Origin: Rufibacter psychrotolerans
Lineage (GTDB): Bacteria; Bacteroidota; Bacteroidia; Cytophagales; Hymenobacteraceae
DNA: 64,000 nt
Reading direction: 5' to 3'
Assembly: GCF_016924645.1 (NCBI RefSeq)
Contig: NZ_JAFFJV010000011.1
Span: forward strand, 1 to 64,000
Shown: piece after piece, positions 60,787 through 64,000 of the stretch
How the letters are laid out: the number at the start of each line of letters is the position of its first letter
Numbering within the stretch: position 1 is the first letter of the stretch
The notes under the pieces: model-generated
What the model was told of the DNA's origin: nothing
Seen by the model: the letters and a program-made list of their open reading frames with translations, nothing else
The model's database searches: none
Position numbers and translations under genes: made by a program

Positions 60787-61239
60787 CTACTCCCGGTTCT
60801 GCGAGTCAATGGTGATGGTGACGGGGCCGTCGTTGACCAGGGCCACCTTCATGTCGGCCCCGAAGATGCCGGTGGGGATGGGTTTGCCCAGTTCCTTCTC
60901 CAGCACCTGGTGGAACTGCTCGTACAGCGGGATGGCCACGGCGGGCGGGGCGGCGTTGATGTAGGAGGGGCGGTTGCCTTTCTTGGTGAGCGCGTACAGC
61001 GTGAACTGACTGATGAGCAGGATGCCCCCTTGCACGTCCTGCACGCTCAGGTTCATCTTATCCTCGGCATCAGAGAAAATCCGCAGCTGCACAATCTTTT
61101 TGGCGGTCCAGGCCAGGTCCTCGGGGGTATCGGTGGAGGTAAAGCCGGCCAGCACCAGCAGCCCCTGGCCAATGTGGCCGTTCTTGTTTCCTTCAATGGT
61201 AACGGATGCCTCAGACACCCGCTGAATCACTACGCGCAT
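60787..61239 (-). CDS. dtd: D-aminoacyl-tRNA deacylase
   Basis: A 150-residue enzyme removing D-amino acids from tRNA. Hallmarks: N-terminal MRVVIQRVSEASV, the substrate-selecting GGILLISQFTLYALTKKGNRPS (SQxxL), and the C-terminal TGIFGADMKVALVNDGPVTI (conserved Gly-cis-Pro region GP). The start at 61239 gives the conserved N-terminus and removes 37 unsupported codons. Confidence 0.96.
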   Translation of the reverse strand: MRVVIQRVSEASVTIEGNKNGHIGQGLLVLAGFTSTDTPEDLAWTAKKIVQLRIFSDAEDKMNLSVQDVQGGILLISQFTLYALTKKGNRPSYINAAPPAVAIPLYEQFHQVLEKELGKPIPTGIFGADMKVALVNDGPVTITIDSQNRE

Positions 61240-61277
61240 AAGATCAACTGTTTGGGGAACCAGGGATAGCTGAAGTG

Positions 61278-61312
61278 AGCCTGTTTTAAGAAAACAAGGC
61301 CGAAAATAGCTT
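61278..61312. repeat. Degenerate family A half-site
   Basis: GCCTGTTTTAAGAAAACAAG then GCCGAAAATAG. Upstream of dtd, in the divergent gap with the DUF3352-type gene. Confidence 0.45.
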
Positions 61313-61463
61313 TCCGCGTACATTGCTTCGTTCGTTGCTCCTTCCCTCAACTGCTCCTTCCCTCATTTCTAAAGGGCAAGTTAAGAAGAAAACCCGCAGC
61401 CTGGGCAAAGCGGGCCGCCTCGGCAATTTATGGGCAAGTGGGTTGAAGCGGAGGTTTTTCCGT

Positions 61464-61471
61464 TATTTTTG
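61464..61471 (+). promoter_or_regulatory. -7 element TATTTTTG of the DUF3352-type gene
   Basis: It matches TAnnTTTG, 20 nt before the ATG at 61491. Confidence 0.55.
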
Positions 61472-61490
61472 TGTTCCTAAGCCTTAAAGG

Positions 61491-64000
61491 ATGCCGAAAA
61501 AAACGATTTACTGGCTGTGCGGTGTGGTAGTGCTGTTGGCGCTGGGCTTCTATGGGTTCTCAAAGTGGACGGAGGCACGCGAAAAGGTGAGCCTCTGGAC
61601 GCTGGTACCCGACGATGCCGTTTTCGTGGTGGAAACCAACAACGCCCCCCGGTTTCTGGAGCACCTGCAGCAGACCGACCTGTGGACCACCGTGTCGCAG
61701 ATGCCGTACGTGCTGCGCATGGAGGACCAGCTCCGGCTCCTGGACAGCCTTTCCAACGGGCGCTCCCAGCTGCGTAATTTCTTCACCAAAAAAGACGTGC
61801 TGGTGTCTATGCACGTGATGGGGCGCTCTGAGTACGAGCTCATCTATTACGTGCCGGTGAGCACCGTGGCCCAGCACCGTTACATCCGTACGCTGGTAGA
61901 GAACCTGGGCAAAAGCGGCGAGTACCGCCAGGAGATACGGGACTACCAGGGCTTCCAGATCACAGATATCACCCACACCGACAACAACGACAACCTTTCC
62001 TATTTCAGCTACCACAACAACCTGGTTATCAGCCCCAGCCCGGTACTGGTGGAGGAGATCATCCGGAAGATCAACCGGGGGCAGCTGGAGTCGCCGGCCA
62101 AGGACTACAAGAACACCAATTACCTGAGCCAGCCAGACGTATACGCCAACGTCTTCATCAACTACCAGCACCTGCCCGATTTATTGGGCGTTTTCCTGAA
62201 AAAAGACCTGCTGGACGACGTGAACCTGCTCAGCAGCCTCTGCCGCAGCAGCCTGCTGGAACTCAAACTAGACAACAACCGGCTTTTCCTGAACGGCTTC
62301 TCGTACCCCGAGACGGTGGAGGGCTCCCTCTATAGCCGGGTAAAGGGGCACCCGGCCAAGTCGTTCAAGATGCGGGAGGTGCTGCCCACCCGCGCCGCCG
62401 TAGTGCTGCACCTGGGCCTGAACCAGATGGGTACCCTGCGCCCGGGGGCCGAAGCAGCAGAAGGCACGTTCCTGGATTCGCTTTCTACCTCGTTCGCGGG
62501 GGAGCTGGGCCTTTGCTACCTGGAGGCCTACGACACCAAAACCGCCCCCGAGAAGGTACTCTTCGCCCAGGCCTCCAACCCGGCGTACACCCAGCGGCTC
62601 TTGAACCGGCTGCAGCCGGGCCGCACCGCCGGCACTGAGGAAAAGCACGGGAAAAATATCATCCGGTTACTCACCACCAAAGAACTGCCGCAGCAACTCT
62701 TCGGGGAGCTGTTCAAGGGCTTTGAGCAGACCTATTATACCACACTGGGACCCTACATCCTGTTCACCGATGACGTGGCCACCATGCGCTCGCTGCTCAC
62801 CGAGGTGGAGGAGGGGAAAGTGTGGAGCCAGACCGAGGCCCTGGAACCCTTGCTCACTGAGTCGCAGCAGGAAGACAACATCGGGCTTTTCGTGAACACC
62901 AGCCACGCCTGGAACCTGCTGTTGCGGGCCATGAGTCCCCAAAAGCAGACCAGCCTGATCCGGAACAGCTCTATCATCAAGAAGTTCAATTACTTCAGCG
63001 TGCAGTTCAGCGCAGCCCAGGACCAGTTCTACACCAGTTACCTGCTGCGCCACCAGGTTGAGTCGTCGGTGAAGAAGGTGCTGGCCAACCAGGGCATCCG
63101 GCAAGAGACCAGTTTTCCGTTCAAGAGCCGCCTTGTGGCCGGACCGTTTCTGACCCGTTTTCCGGTAGACAACAGCGAAGAGCTGGTGGTGCAGGACTCG
63201 GCCTTGGTGCTGTACGGCATTGGGGCCGAACAGGGCCGCCGCAACTGGACCGACACGCTGTATTCCCGCATCATGGGGCCAGTGCAGCAACTTCCCTACG
63301 GCGCAGACAAGCGGCCCAAATACTTCTTTGCCACCAGCAACAGCCTGCACTGCATAGACAAGAACGGCAACGAGGTAGAGAACTTCCCCTTTATCCTGGG
63401 CGACTCCATCAGGCTGCAGCGCCTCACGGTGTTTGACTATGACAAGTCCGGCGATTACCGGCTGGCCGCCGATGACAACCTGGGCAACCTCTTCATCTTG
63501 GACATGCAGGGCAACATACAGCCGGGCTGGGGCCCCATGCGCCTGGACGGCCGCCTGGCCGCGGCGCCGCAGCACGTGAAGGTGAACGGCCGCAACGTGG
63601 TGCTGGTGGTGCTGGAGAATGGGGTGGTGTACGCGTTTGGCGAGCAGGGCGAACCTTACCCGGGCTTTCCCATCAACCTGAACGCCAGCCTGCGGTCGGG
63701 GTTGTTTGCCAAGCCGGGCATCTCGTTCCGGCGGTCTTTGTTCACCACGGTGACGCAGAGCGGCGAAATCATCACCTTTGACCTTACCGGCGAGGTGGTG
63801 CAGCGCCAGCAATTGCTGCGGCCCGACCGACGCAGCACGTTCAAACTGGTGCCCGAGGCGGGTGGCAAATCGTACATCATCGCCCGCTCAGACCCGGGAC
63901 GGGTGGCCCTGTTTGCCCAGGACGGCAAGTTGCTGCTGGACCGTCGCTTTGTCACGTCCTCGGCCAAAGAGGTGCAGTACTTCCACTTTGGGGGAGACCG
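61491..64000 (+). CDS. DUF3352-type membrane-anchored protein with beta-propeller-like C-terminus (partial)
   Basis: An open frame from the ATG at 61491 to the window edge (836 complete codons, no stop). An N-terminal membrane anchor (TIYWLCGVVVLLALGFYGF) is followed by a large domain starting SLWTLVPDDAVFVVETNN, the beginning typical of DUF3352-like proteins. From about residue 600 there are propeller-like strands (YFFATSNSLHCIDKNGNEVENFPFILGD, GNLFILDMQGNIQPGW, VVYAFGEQGEPYPGFPIN). It is probably exposed to the periplasm. Function unknown. The C-terminus lies outside the window. Confidence 0.8.
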   Translation, partial: MPKKTIYWLCGVVVLLALGFYGFSKWTEAREKVSLWTLVPDDAVFVVETNNAPRFLEHLQQTDLWTTVSQMPYVLRMEDQLRLLDSLSNGRSQLRNFFTKKDVLVSMHVMGRSEYELIYYVPVSTVAQHRYIRTLVENLGKSGEYRQEIRDYQGFQITDITHTDNNDNLSYFSYHNNLVISPSPVLVEEIIRKINRGQLESPAKDYKNTNYLSQPDVYANVFINYQHLPDLLGVFLKKDLLDDVNLLSSLCRSSLLELKLDNNRLFLNGFSYPETVEGSLYSRVKGHPAKSFKMREVLPTRAAVVLHLGLNQMGTLRPGAEAAEGTFLDSLSTSFAGELGLCYLEAYDTKTAPEKVLFAQASNPAYTQRLLNRLQPGRTAGTEEKHGKNIIRLLTTKELPQQLFGELFKGFEQTYYTTLGPYILFTDDVATMRSLLTEVEEGKVWSQTEALEPLLTESQQEDNIGLFVNTSHAWNLLLRAMSPQKQTSLIRNSSIIKKFNYFSVQFSAAQDQFYTSYLLRHQVESSVKKVLANQGIRQETSFPFKSRLVAGPFLTRFPVDNSEELVVQDSALVLYGIGAEQGRRNWTDTLYSRIMGPVQQLPYGADKRPKYFFATSNSLHCIDKNGNEVENFPFILGDSIRLQRLTVFDYDKSGDYRLAADDNLGNLFILDMQGNIQPGWGPMRLDGRLAAAPQHVKVNGRNVVLVVLENGVVYAFGEQGEPYPGFPINLNASLRSGLFAKPGISFRRSLFTTVTQSGEIITFDLTGEVVQRQQLLRPDRRSTFKLVPEAGGKSYIIARSDPGRVALFAQDGKLLLDRRFVTSSAKEVQYFHFGGD

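Noticed and set aside
62667..63812. 381-codon minus-strand open frame
   Set aside because: Antisense to the DUF3352-type gene, which has an uninterrupted frame from 61491 with its own promoter.

Overview
The window looks like chromosomal DNA from a Bacteroidota of the Cytophagales, probably Hymenobacteraceae (Rufibacter/Nibribacter/Pontibacter-like). The evidence is a PorX-type response regulator with a PglZ domain, a T9SS-type C-terminal tail on a secreted pectinesterase, a Rho with a long Arg/Glu/Pro-rich insert, Bacteroidota-type -7 promoter elements (TAnnTTTG) in front of many genes, and few Shine-Dalgarno sequences. The genus is an inference. No rRNA, tRNA, CRISPR array, prophage or conjugative element was seen.

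Layout. 0-5.3 kb: a small hypothetical gene and an HD phosphohydrolase, divergent from the overlapping porX-tsaE-alanine-dehydrogenase-like operon. 5.4-10.1 kb: flavin reductase, fumarylacetoacetase, and an mrp-nifU iron-sulfur pair. 10.3-15.9 kb: dnaG overlapping a K+ channel gene, ribBA, and a secreted hypothetical protein. 16-21.9 kb: a blaI-blaR1-like pair with a clear operator, an M14 carboxypeptidase, a lipoprotein and surE. 22-27.8 kb: a 911-residue pectinesterase and an S8 protease. 28.2-31 kb: an ABC-F ATPase and a RAYT transposase inside long inverted repeats. 31-38.5 kb: a BNR-repeat protein, a DUF1028 protein, an M28 peptidase and a low-GC NTR/TIMP-like protein. 38.6-44.2 kb: a GT9 glycosyltransferase, a glutaredoxin-like protein, serS and rho. 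44.7-48.6 kb: a methyltransferase-UbiA-lipoprotein operon and small proteins. 48.7-54.1 kb: acetate uptake and activation genes (acs; yjcH-actP) around an erythromycin-esterase-like gene. 54.3-64 kb: rnhB, a histidine kinase/response regulator pair, a TetR regulator, gcvT, comB, a MazG-like pyrophosphohydrolase, dtd, and a long DUF3352-type protein that runs off the right edge.

The genes are mostly housekeeping and secreted-protein genes. The most striking content is between them. The intergenic DNA is full of palindromic repeats that fall into at least four families: (A) a hairpin with a shared core near GGGCTGTTTT..AAAACAGCCC and outer arms that differ at each site but match each other, with about 25 sites, often at gene ends; (B) a roughly 92-102 bp element with GTCATCCT..AGGATGAC ends, three copies; (C) a composite of three small hairpins, present in opposite orientations at 8.3 and 44.6 kb; (D) a roughly 125 bp multi-hairpin element at 40.1 and 60.2 kb. 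REP palindromes flank the RAYT gene, and low-complexity oligomer repeats lie around several genes. Family A is the best candidate for an undescribed system: it may combine bidirectional termination with another role such as a REP-like element or an uptake signal. That role is inference.

Where a conserved N-terminus or a promoter supported it, I moved starts to internal codons; several starts are TTG or GTG.
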